Assembly: GCF_028769735.1 (NCBI RefSeq)
Contig: NC_088172.1
Coordinates: 89,858,451 to 89,922,450 of the forward strand
Length of the DNA: 64,000 nt
Origin: Zonotrichia leucophrys gambelii
Taxonomy: Eukaryota; Chordata; Aves; Passeriformes; Passerellidae
Direction: 5' to 3'
Part shown: piece by piece, positions 38,538 to 47,826 of the stretch
Numbering within the stretch: the stretch's first letter is position 1
Layout of the letters: the number at the start of each line of letters is the position of its first letter
Position numbers and translations under genes: made by a program
The notes under the pieces: model-generated
What the model saw: the letters and a program-made list of their open reading frames with translations, nothing else
Databases searched by the model: none
What the model was told of the DNA's origin: nothing

Positions 38538-41500
38538 CTGTAAATAAAAAAAAAAATATGTATTAGGAGCTTCAGGTTTGTTCCATACGTATTTTAACTT
38601 AGCCATTTCCAGTTTTTGAAGATCTATGGCAGGAGCACACTGTTCTGACACACTGGGCACCCAAGTTAAGAAAGGCTCATCTATCCTGTCCCCTAGGCAG
38701 GAAGGGGGCAAGATGCATGACCTTTGTAGCGCTACTGGTTACTCCCTCCCAATGAAAACACTGGGATGCACACATTTGCTTCAAGGAAATTTTACTTGGG
38801 TGCCCTTCAAATGAACCTTATGACATCAGAGTCAACACAGGAGATTGCGATGGGTTAAGAAAATTAAGGCTATCAGAGTGAAAAGGGCTCTACAATTTAG
38901 TGAGTTAGGCAGAGATATGAACATGGAGATAGTATAGATACAGGGGTCACATACAGTACAGGTGTCACACAAATAAAACAAGATAGGTTGAAAAAAGGTC
39001 AAAAGTAGCAATAAAAATTGGCAAAGGAGACAAGAACATGATAGCTAAGCATACCATTTTATATGGTGTGTTACAGAACTATGAATTCCCATACTATAAA
39101 ATCCTGACCTCACTGGAACAAACAGGAACACTCCTTGCACATATGAAATAATTTTACCATTTTTATACACCAATTTCCAATTAATGTATTTTTAATAAAT
39201 ATTTCAAGTGAATAAATAGAACAAAGGGTATATTTGCTTCTCACAAAAAAGCGTCCATGAAAAATTAAATAGCAATTTTCAAAAGGAACACTTAATATCA
39301 ATTTTTTTGTTAACGCCCTTTCCCTTAAAATTTAAGATGAAGAAAGCTATGGTTTATCTGTACAGAAAATCTATGCTATCTTCATTCATTCCTTTAGTCT
39401 CTAGAACATTCCACAGAATAACTAGCTATCTCTCTGCTTTTTTCCCCTTATAATCCAAAATTGCTACTTTCCATTTATACACCTCTCAGCTGAGGAAGAA
39501 ACAGATAAAATATTCATTCTTCAATAATTGATTGTTTTGTTGCTTTTGCAACAGTGCTTCTTTATAATGGAGGCTAATACAGGACACTTTTAAAGGCATG
39601 TTTTATCAGAATGAATATTGATTAGAACTTTGCCAAGCTGTGAGATCAAGAAAAAATAAGACTGACTGGCACTTGACTGGTTCTCCATTTCCCCAGTAAG
39701 TAACACTGAGCATGGAATATTACTGATGGTCTCTTGGCAATAAAGAAGTGACTGACCTCTCTTCTGGATGAAAGGGCATCTTAGTGCTTAGATAACACAA
39801 CAATATTTCACTGGCAATTTCAGCCACAGAGCAAACAATAGAGGCTGAGCTCTGAAAAGTATCAAGTGATTTGAGGTTCCAAATTCCAGGTGTACAGTAT
39901 TATAAACTGGCATTCCATATCACCTGGTGTCTTCTTCCCCTGTCCCATTATTAACTAGGGTTTTACTATGCATCAAAATACCAGTATTTTAAGTAACAGT
40001 TTAAGAAAATAGTATGCTGAGTGCTGCATCAGCCTATAATTGATCCTAGGGAACCTGAGTGTCTATAGAGAGACGGTGTCAGGTATTTAGAGAAGTGGAA
40101 GGGAAACAGGTGTCCTGAAGGACAGGAATTCAGGATATGCATCAAGACAATTTAATTTTTGAGAAAATGAAGTCCAGATTCTCCTTAGAACATCTGCTAA
40201 CACAACTGAATAGATGAACACTGAAGCCTGTTTTAAGCTGCAGTACAGTATTAATTTCTCTGACACTCTGACTACAGTAAGGAAACAAACGGTCTAACAG
40301 TGATACAATAAAGACAAATACCTGATGTAGTCTGTGCAAATGACTCTGAAAGATGCCTCTTGAAAGGTGATTTCTTATTGTCAAGCTTGCGGTGCAAAGT
40401 GACATTCACCTGATTCTTGCTTCCTTCCAAATCCTGCAGAGTAATTCCAATGCCAGAATGATTCCCTGAACTTTCAGACCCTACATGATGACCACCCTGA
40501 GAATTGTTAATCTTTTTGAACTTAAACTTTGAATGCACAAGTGAAGTTTTGTTACTAGAGGTGCTACTTGGAATCTTTCCCGCATTACACAAGAAATGTG
40601 AGCAGTCGAGTGCTTTTCTACTAAAAATATTTACTGCATTAACAGGACTTAGTTCAGAACCTGTCTCTCCTGCTGGCACAGAATTGGACCTGTACCATTT
40701 CCCTGAAACAGTCTTTGCAGTATCTTCAGAAGTATCTTGATGACAGTTTTTAGGGAGTGTGTATTTACACTCCACAGAAGGACCTGAGATCACAGTCAGA
40801 GGATTTGACATGTTCTTAGAGTTCATGACATGACCTGTTGTGGCCAGCCCATGCACTGTCTTTGATGAATTCCTACAGGCATCATTTAGTGAGAGAGCCT
40901 CCTGTTTTGCATTTGTTTTTTGCACCAAGAGGAGATCGGGTAGTCCTTGTTTAGATGCTGGGAAACTGTTATCAGCATTTGATCTGGAATTAATACTAGC
41001 TCCTTGAATAGTTTTAATTTTTTCATTTCCTTGTTTAACATCCTGGCTCTGAGTTTGCTTTTCTATATCATCACACACCTGATATAACAATTCATCATCC
41101 TCACAGTTTGCATCCCAAGGATTATCGGATCCACAAAACATACCTAGTATCTCATCAGAGAATTTCGCTTCATTCCAGTCATCAAATGACAGAGGACATT
41201 TCTTTGGCACTTCAACTTGATTTGAGTGACCTGTATTAGCTTGGTTAACCACTTTGGTTAGATCATTAGGCTTCATGTTGGTAGAAACACTGGATGACTG
41301 ACAGGAAATAGTATGAGTGTTATTCCCAGGTTTTCCTGCTGATTGTCTATGAGGATTAAATCTTGAAGGAAAAAGAGGAAGAGCATCGCTTTTAGGCTTA
41401 GTAGATTCATTTCCATTCTCCATTTCAGATTGCACTGAAACAGGAATATAGTTCAAATCATTGTTTTGGGTACTCTTCCAAACAGATTTAGTTTTATCTG

Positions 41501-44500
41501 GTTTAACATCACATTTACCATGCAAGGCCTTGGTCTCTGTCTTGGCGTTTTCTGTCTTACATGGCTTTTGTAAAGACAGGGATTTTACATGTTGTGAGTT
41601 TTTATTAGAATGTTTCAAAGGTGAATACTGCAAACTGTTAGATTTGCTTATAGTCCCCAAAAGAGTTACTGAATTGCCACTACTTCTTTGCTTTGTTCTG
41701 CTAGCATCACTGAAATCATGCACAAATGGATTTACAGGAATTTGTGGTGGTTCTTCAGTACTTAGCAGTTCAGGATTTTGGGTTATTTGCATCACAAAAG
41801 AGTCATCTGCCAAAAGATCTGTATCCCAGTCATCAAAGCTATCATTAACTACTCCAGCAAGCTTAGCAGAGGCCACCAATTGTGTCTTCAAAGAAGGAGG
41901 ATTTTTTTTGGTCAGCGTGTCAGCGTGGTCAGCTTTTGGTATAGTCTGGTCCATGCTTCCTACTGCAAACAGAGTATCTTTTTGATATGCCTCTGAATTA
42001 CCATGCTGTGTCTCTTCAACTATCTCAGGAAGATTCTCCTCCTCCAATGTACTTCTAATTTTATGAAAACTATTATTTAAAGAAATATCTGACAGTCCTT
42101 GGCTCAACTGTCCACTGCACTTCTGGGTAGAAGAGTCAAAAAGAGCATGAAGGGCTACTTCAGCCTCAAGGTCTACAGACTTTTGACTGCTGGACTGACA
42201 GGGCTCTGCCACAGGGATGCCAGTGCTCTGTCCAACTGGTTTCAGGGATGCAGTAGGATCTGCTTCAGATCCTTCACCAAGGAGTGATTTCTGGTTCTTC
42301 GTATTTATTTCATCTTTAGAATTACTTGAAAGCTCTGAGGTGCTCTGGATGAAGTTGTGACCAAGCTTCTCCTGTTCCTGAACAGCATCTAACTCTACTA
42401 GATTTTTATCAAACTCCTTAGCCAACTTCATGAGTTCCTCTTCAGGATTTTTTATTTTAAGATCTCTAGATTAAAAAGAAAATACAGAAAATAAAGTCAG
42501 AGCTACTGAGAAAGTTTGGCCAAGTTCAGTTACATGACCCTATGAGCTGCTCATTCTATAGTTTAACAACTACAAAGGTATGACTAAATCCCACTGCTTC
42601 CAATATGCAGTCAATATACACCCACTGCAAGAAGACACAACAAGCCCACAGTTAAAAGCATTCTATATGCTAATGTACAATTATATGGTTCACTATACAC
42701 AGAAGACCACATAGCCTTCTTCATGAAAGTCCAGCTATGATTAGTGAGAAAAAACTGTAACTTACCTTGTACAACTTAACTTTGTCCTAGCTTTTACTAC
42801 TATAGGTGTACAGGGAATAGCATCCTCACCAATCCATGTTCCTAAAAGGGAGTCTTCATTACAGCTTGCTTTTTCATCCTAAATAATTAGATTTATTCAG
42901 GAAATTAGAAATTTGATTATTAATTTATTTAGAAATTTGATTTCAGATAAAGACTGGATTAGACACACATCTTACATGAGTTAAAAGTTGCTAAACTAAA
43001 TAAACTGGATAAAACCTGTTGAAAACCACAGATAAGAGCAAAAACAAGTTAAGTGAGATTACTGCAACATTGTCCACTGATACTTGCATCACTTTAATTA
43101 TATCAATTTAAAGCAGAACTTCAATTAAAATAACTGAATTATACTTTTGGCATGCAAGTCTAGTAGTCTAATTCAGGTTTACACACATTCATGTTACAAG
43201 CAGCCATCTAGTTTACTTCAGTATACTACTAAGGAGCTGGCTGAGGCAAGCAGCACAAACAAATTAGAGACCTTAAAATAAATTACATTCTGTATGCTTA
43301 CAGAAAAAAAATCTGACTTCTTCCACTACAACTAATTTACAAAAAGAGCCTTTAAACAGAATTAAGTGACATTTAGAAACTAAATGAAATTGTTTCAGAG
43401 CTTCAAAGTTCAGGCTTGAATTTGAATTCTGAAATGAAGGAGATACAATACTGTGATGAATTGTTTAGAAGGGCAGAGCAATGGGATGTAGGAAATTGCT
43501 GTGTGTAAGCCAGCAAAAGTAATTAGAACTTTACTAACTACTAGGGTTGTTTTAAATAGGTTCTCTTATTCTTAGTAAATTTAACGTTTTTAAAAATTAT
43601 TTTTGTTTAAAAAATAATATAAACAGCAGATTACATTTATGGCAGAACTGTAATTATTTAAAAAGCATGCAGTAGCACTCCTTATCAATGATTTTCCAAT
43701 TCTTTTAGTAAAATTTCTCACAAATACACTAAACAGTAAATATATTTTAAACAGCCCTGTCAAAAAAGTAGGCATGTTTTGCAAGCTAAATACTACAGAA
43801 CTATTTTAGGAATTACATGTTTTCTTCTTGTACTTAAAATGCAACACCACTTTGGTTTTGACTTTCGGGACTGTGGACATCAGGTTCATGGCAAGAGGAA
43901 AAGGGCAAGAGATACTGGGGTAAAGAGGAGAATGATTTATAGTATTGAAGCAAGGCTACTATGTTTATATTACTACAAAATATTTCTCATCTTGGTCATC
44001 AAAAATCAGCATTGTAAATTCATAGTCAATCAAGACTCTTCAAAATGCTTAAAAACAACTGCCAAGTAAATCTAGTATTTGAAAAAACTCTTACCTTTTA
44101 ACAGATGAGTAATTAAGGGTAAATAAACAGTATTCTTAAGACCAAGGGCAGTAACTTGTATTCTGAAAGTAAAGCTTTCTAAAATAGAGCTGCTGCAAGT
44201 CTCTTCATGTGCCCTTTTCTACAGCATCTGTGACTCACACAACAACCAGTAAATGCTATGCTTACTATTTTAATTCAATCCTGTTCTATAAACTAGTTTT
44301 CTACAAGCCCAACTCTAATCACGACACTACTGTAACTAAAACAAGGCTAAGGCTGAAATACTACTCTCTTTTGATCAGTGCACATGCACAGCATTGTTTT
44401 AGAAAGTTACAATTACCTGAGGAGCAATACGATTAACAATTTCCGAAATTTCTACTGCGCATCTGCTGGTAGTCTGCTTGCTTTTTCCATTGCCTATGAA

Positions 44501-46570
44501 AACAAACAAACCTCTTAAAATTTTGAATTATCTATCCAGTTTATGAAGTGCAGTACATCTCAAATAATTCAAATAAACCTGTAGACATGGGAGCTTGATT
44601 CAGTGCTGTATTGAAGAATTTATGGGTTTTTAATGCAAGTAAAATCAAACAACCATTATAAAAGAAAATAACCTTTTTCCAAGAAATCATTTATAACTTT
44701 TGCTACACCCCCACTGCATGCCTCAAACAGATGTCCTGAAGTCTGGATTTTAGTATTACCTAATCTGTGTGCAACTGGTGAATGAGAATCCCAAAAGATT
44801 TCTTGCTGTGTCTCAGTGTCATTAATAGGAGAGCTGAAAGTAGGTATTCGGGATTTTCTACTCAATGATCTCTTTGGTGTTTTATGTAAACATGGTTCTG
44901 TGAAAAAAGAAATAGGATCTTTATTAAAAAACAACAAATAAGAGGCAAAAATCACTTAAAACACAGAACAGGTCAAGGCAAAAGAAGATGCATTAGGAAC
45001 ATCAAGAATAAAAATCAAGTTCACACTCACCAGGATTCCTTTACTCACAACAGGAATACTGTACAAAACTAGACATTAAATACAGGACTCTTAGCTTTGC
45101 CAATCATATCTCCACAGAGATAAGAGAAAATTACATGATACTGACACCTTTCCACCCAGGATCTGATTGCAAGGATGTCAGTTCTTTCACTGACTTAATC
45201 TTATATTAAGTGTAAAATGATGTATACCTCTATGAGAGAATATTTTGTATTCTTGCTTGCTTTGTGTCTTTCACCCAGACTCTGAGCTAAACTACTATTT
45301 TAATGGGCATCCAAACTATTCTGGGTCATAACCTACATTTGTCTATATTTCCTCCCCTGGGCTCTTCCAGCTAGGACTATTAAAAGCAGGAATATAGGTA
45401 TACAAAACCTGCTTGCAGCTGCCTTTGATCAGTAAGTGAACTAAACACCCTAAGTGAAACTCAGTTAGTCACCCCTGCCCTTTAGAAATGATGCTGTAGA
45501 TGTGAAAGCTTACAGAAATAATTTAGAATATGCTATTACTATGGGAGGAACATCTTAGAGGATGTTTTGCCCTGAAGTGCCTAGCACGGCCACAAAGATT
45601 TTATCTTCTCCTCGGTTAGTTCTCAGTATTTGCTGTGGGAATCACAGAATATGTCAGGTTGGAAGGCACCACAGTGGGTCACCTTGTCCAAACTCCCCCT
45701 CAAACAGGGTCATCCCAGAGCACATACCACAGGATTGTGACCAGATAGTTCTGGAATATCTCCAGTGAGGGAAACTCCACACTCTCTCTGGGCAACCCAG
45801 TGCACGGTCACCGTACAGTGGAACTTCTTGTGCATCAGTTTCTGCCTGTTTCTTATGCTACTGCTCAGCACCACAGAGCAGAGCCTGGTCCATCCTCTTT
45901 GCACCCTGCCTTTAGATATTTACACAGATTGATGACGTGCCCTGTTTTCTCTTTGCAAGACTAAACAGGTCCAACTCCCTCAGCTTTTCCTCGTGAAAAA
46001 CATTCTCCAAACCACTAACCAACTTTGTAGCTCTCTGATGGACCTGTTCCAGGAACTCCATGTCTCTTGTCCTGAGGAGGACTGACAACTGGTCACAGTA
46101 TTCCAAATGTGGCCTCATCAGGGCTGAACAGAGAAGCAGGCACACCTGCCTTGCCCTGCTGGCAATGCTCTTCTTAACGCACACCAGGTACCATTGGCTT
46201 GCCTGGCCCCCGGGGCACACTGGCTCAGCCGGCCCTTGGCAGTAACAGCCCCTTCCCAGGGCACGCGAGCCGGGCGAGCGGAGATTTACTCCGCACCAAC
46301 CCCTCCTCACGGCTCAGCCGCGCCTCCCCCGCGGTTCGAGAGTTGGCGGGCAGGGCCGGGGCCCCCAGGGGCCGCTCCCGCCGTACCTGCAGCGCGGGGC
46401 GAGCACGCCGCCGCCTCCCCGGCGGGCAGGCCTCGGCCCGCGCCGCGTTCCACCGGCCCCTCCTCCGCGGGGGGCTCCGCCCGCCGCCGCGTCAGCTGCT
46501 CCTCGCCGCCGCTGCGCCTCCTCAGGGCGGCGGGCCCGAGGGACAGCCCCCTCCGCCGGCTACTGGGCAT
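38422..46570 (-). CDS. ETAA1: ETAA1, ATR activator and RPA-binding protein; complete six-exon coding region
   Basis: ETAA1 is recruited to stalled replication forks by RPA-coated single-stranded DNA and activates ATR-ATRIP in parallel with TOPBP1. Joining the six exons gives 952 residues (2859 nt with stop), close to the human length. Visible landmarks: a basic N-terminus (1-61); the ATR-activating region with the EIFWD motif, whose W97 corresponds to the critical human tryptophan (W107); a conserved LLGTWIGE...AIPCTP block (173-187); an EEELMKLAKEFDKNLVELD helix, probably coiled coil (208-226); two FDDW motifs (410-413, 627-630); an acidic DDELLYQVCDDIE segment (656-668) in the region of the RPA70-binding motif; and a basic C-terminal helix EEIERKKQEALARRKSR (928-944), the RPA32-binding motif. 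All introns are GT-AG and phases agree. The central 2.1-kb exon is long, Ser/Asn/Lys-rich and probably disordered. Identification is from memory of the family; the exon structure is read directly. Confidence 0.96.
38538..40321 (-). other. ETAA1: ETAA1 intron 5
   Basis: 1784-base intron, GTATTTGT...TTTATTTACAG, between the giant exon and the RPA32-binding exon. AT-rich unique sequence; no repeat or extra exon is recognised. Confidence 0.85.
40322..42465 (-). CDS. ETAA1: ETAA1 coding exon 5, large central exon (residues 200-914 plus one base)
   Basis: This single 2144-base exon carries three quarters of the protein, as in other vertebrate ETAA1 genes. The acceptor is TTTTTAATCTAG|A; the next AG two bases on would break the frame. 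It opens with DLKIKNPEEELMKLAKEFDK (helix or coiled coil), then runs as a low-complexity, Ser/Asn/Thr/Lys-rich and probably disordered chain. Embedded are NDSFDDWDTDLLADDSF (408-424), LSFDDWNEAKFSDEI (625-639) and EDDELLYQVCDDIEK (655-669). The last lies in the RPA70-binding region of human ETAA1. The exon ends SPFKRHLSESFAQTTS, donor TCAG|GTATTTGT. Reading through the donor adds 16 residues before a stop at 40272, which would be a product lacking the C-terminal RPA motif. Confidence 0.97.
42466..42765 (-). other. ETAA1: ETAA1 intron 4
   Basis: 300-base intron, GTAAGTTACAG...TTAATCTAG. No feature beyond the splice sites. Confidence 0.85.
42766..42878 (-). CDS. ETAA1: ETAA1 coding exon 4 (residues 163-199 plus two bases)
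   Basis: The acceptor is CTAATTATTTAG|GATG and the donor ACAAG|GTAAGTT, a near-perfect consensus. It reads DEKASCNEDSLLGTWIGEDA then IPCTPIVVKARTKLSCT, with the LLGTWIGE..IPCTP signature of ETAA1. It ends two bases into codon 200, which exon 5 completes as AGA (Arg). Confidence 0.94.
42879..44416 (-). other. ETAA1: ETAA1 intron 3
   Basis: 1538-base AT-rich intron, GTAATT...TTATTTAG. I recognise no repeat, conserved RNA or additional exon in it. Confidence 0.85.
44417..44493 (-). CDS. ETAA1: ETAA1 coding exon 3 (residues 137-162)
   Basis: A 77-nt exon too short to stand out as an open reading frame. The acceptor is TTTTCATAG|GC and the donor CTCAG|GTAATT. With the G from exon 2 it reads G-NGKSKQTTSRCAVEIS followed by EIVNRIAPQ. 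It belongs to the ATR-activating region; the EISEIVNRIAP part fits a short helix. It ends in phase 0. Intron 2, between it and exon 2, is only 179 bases (44494-44672). Confidence 0.93.
44673..44897 (-). CDS. ETAA1: ETAA1 coding exon 2 (residues 62-136), ATR-activating region
   Basis: The acceptor is TTTTTTCACAG|AACC and the donor AAAAAG|GTTATT. The exon starts and ends in phase 1. It encodes PCLHKTPKRSLSRKSR followed by SPINDTETQQEIFWDSHSP, the best conserved N-terminal part of the family. W97 within EIFWD matches the tryptophan needed for ATR activation in the human protein (established knowledge; residue correspondence inferred). The exon closes with an amphipathic stretch, VAKVINDFLEK. Confidence 0.95.
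44898..46386 (-). other. ETAA1: ETAA1 intron 1
   Basis: 1489-base intron, GTACGG...TTTTTTCACAG. The first part is CpG island; about 45642-46230 is a CR1 element in the same orientation as the gene. The remainder (44898-45641) is unique AT-rich sequence in which I see no other feature. Confidence 0.85.
45642..46230 (-). mobile_element. CR1 LINE fragment in ETAA1 intron 1
   Basis: Read on the plus strand it starts GAATCACAGAAT...GGTTGGAAGGCACC, the reverse complement of the avian CR1 3' end. It continues through typical CR1 phrases: TCTCTGGGCAACCCA, CAACTCCCTCAGCTTTTCCT, CAGGAACTCCATGTC and CACAGTATTCCAAATGTGGC. It is 5'-truncated at the CpG island near 46230. Divergence is moderate and there is no intact reverse-transcriptase frame. 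It lies in the same transcriptional direction as ETAA1. Confidence 0.93.
46387..46570 (-). CDS. ETAA1: ETAA1 coding exon 1 (residues 1-61 plus one base)
   Basis: Begins MPSSRRRGLSL in a strong Kozak setting (GCCGCCATGC, G at -3) inside the CpG island. The exon is very GC-rich and codes for an Arg/Ala/Gly-rich leader. The donor is CAG|GTACGG (GT at 46386-46385). It ends after the first base of a codon; joining to exon 2 gives GAA (E62). The open frame continues past the donor to 46307, but that part is intronic. The first exon is poorly conserved in the family, so the start is chosen from Kozak context, lack of a better ATG and correct phase. Confidence 0.85.
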
Positions 46571-46617
46571 GGCGGCCGCTACGGCGGCACCGCACCGGTC
46601 CCGCTACCGACCGCACC

Positions 46618-46705
46618 GCCATTTTGCCGGGCTCGGGAAACCGCCGCCAATTGGCCGCCGCCGTGCCGCCTCAAGCAGCCATTGGCCCCGCGCTGTGGGG
46701 GCGGG
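46618..46705 (-). promoter_or_regulatory. ETAA1: ETAA1 core promoter motifs: YY1-like site, two CCAAT boxes, GC box
   Basis: Upstream of the ETAA1 ATG on the minus strand: CAAAATGGC (46618-46626), a YY1-type core followed by GGTG; CCAATTGG (46647-46654), a palindromic CCAAT box; CCAATGG (46685-46679), a second CCAAT box about 32 bases further; and a GGGGCGGGC GC box at 46697-46705, with another GC-box run at 46746-46758. YY1 sites of this kind often lie at or just downstream of the start of transcription, so initiation near 46600-46630 is inferred. No TATA box is seen. Confidence 0.55.
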
Positions 46706-46984
46706 CGGGCGGACGGTCGGGCTTTCGGAGGCGGCGGAGAACTGAGGCCCCGCCCCGCCCTGCCGGGCGTGAGGCGCTGCCGGCTCCTCCTGCCCCGCGC
46801 TGCCTCCGCCGTGTTGCGGAGAGACCCTGCTGCCCCTACAGCTGGGGGGAGGAAAAGCTCAGCCATGGGCAGGGGGGCAGGAGGTGCCCTCCTGCGGACT
46901 CTTGCTGTCGGCTTGGCCTGAGGTGCCTCGAATCTACCGTTAGGAAATTCTGGCCTGATATCTCGGTGGGTGGGAATGCTACTG

Positions 46985-47826
46985 TGCCAGAGGGCAGGGA
47001 GGCTCTGCAGAAGGATCTGAGACAGACTGGATTGATGGGCCAAGACCAATAGTTTGAGGTTCGACAAGGCCAAGTGGGGGGTTCTACACTGTGGCCAGAA
47101 CAGCCCCGTTCAGTGATACAAGATGAGGGATGAGTGGCTGGAAACGGGCTCCAGTAAAAGCACCTGAGGGTGGTGGTCACTGGCTGCTGGACATGAGCCA
47201 GCATATGCCCAGGTGGCCAAGGAGGCCTGAGGCATCCTGGCCTGTATCAGGAACAGTGTGGCCAGCAGGAGCACAGGGGAAGGAGACCAGGGGAAGTGAT
47301 TCTTCCCCCACACTTGGCACTGATGAAATGGCACCCCAACTGCTGTGTCCAGTTCTGGACTCCCCAATTCAGGAAGGACATGGAGGTGCTGCAGCGAGCC
47401 CAGAGTAGGATAGTAAAACTGAGTCAAGGAAATCATTCTTACAAGGAGCAGCTGATGGAGCTGGAGGTGTTTAGCCTGGAGAAGAGGATGCTCAGGGGTA
47501 ACGTACGTACTCTCTACAGCTCCCTGAAAGGACATTGGAGCCCAGTGGTGGTCGGTCTCTTCTTCCAGCCAACCAGCAGCAAGATGAGAGGAAATTTAAT
47601 GAATCTGCGCCAGGGGAGGTTTGGGTTGGACATCAGGGGGAATTTTGTCACAGGAACAGTGGTTCTGCATTAGAATGGGCTGCCCAGGGAGTCACAGTCC
47701 CTGTTAGATGTTTAAGGAAAGTCTGGTTGTGGCACTTAGTGCTGTGGTCTAGTTGACATGTTGGTCATAATTTGGACTCAATGATCTCAGAGGAGTTTTC
47801 CGATCTAATTGAGTCTGTGATTCTGA
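46985..47826 (+). mobile_element. CR1 LINE fragment just upstream of ETAA1
   Basis: Plus-strand CR1 3' portion. Diagnostic phrases include TTCGACAAGGCCAAGTG, AACATGAGCCAGC-like ACATGAGCCAGCATATG, GCCCAGGTGGCCAAGGAGG, GGAGGTGCTGCAGCGAGCCC, TTTAGCCTGGAGAAGAGGA and CGCCAGGGGAGGTTTGG. It ends in TTGGACTCAATGATCTCAGA and GAGTCTGTGATTCTG, the usual CR1 3' terminus. The 5' end is uncertain (46920-46990). It is frame-broken. Its truncated 5' end faces the ETAA1 CpG island. Confidence 0.95.

Larger units (their letters stand above)
46190..46890. promoter_or_regulatory. ETAA1: CpG island covering the ETAA1 promoter, exon 1 and start of intron 1
   Basis: About 700 bases of very GC- and CpG-rich sequence in an otherwise AT-rich window. 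It contains the ETAA1 start codon at 46570. CpG islands of this sort mark broad, TATA-less promoters of housekeeping genes, which suits a DNA-replication-stress factor. Each edge abuts a CR1 element. Long open frames on both strands here come from the base composition and are not genes. Confidence 0.85.

Noticed and set aside
41461..41985. 174-codon plus-strand frame
   Set aside because: It is the antisense shadow of the large ETAA1 exon.
45912..46310. 132-codon minus-strand frame resembling reverse-transcriptase-like text (SALMRPHLEYC)
   Set aside because: It is the coding remnant of the CR1 element, truncated and not an independent gene.
46307..46386. Continuation of the exon 1 frame beyond the donor
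   Set aside because: The GTACGG donor gives correct phase and the conserved exon 2 sequence; the continuation is intron and CR1-bordering DNA.
46194..46921. Long plus-strand open frames (183 and 240 codons) opposite ETAA1 exon 1
   Set aside because: Two overlapping frames are open together in CpG-island DNA, with Ala/Arg/Pro/Gly-rich composition; this is a base-composition effect, not a gene.
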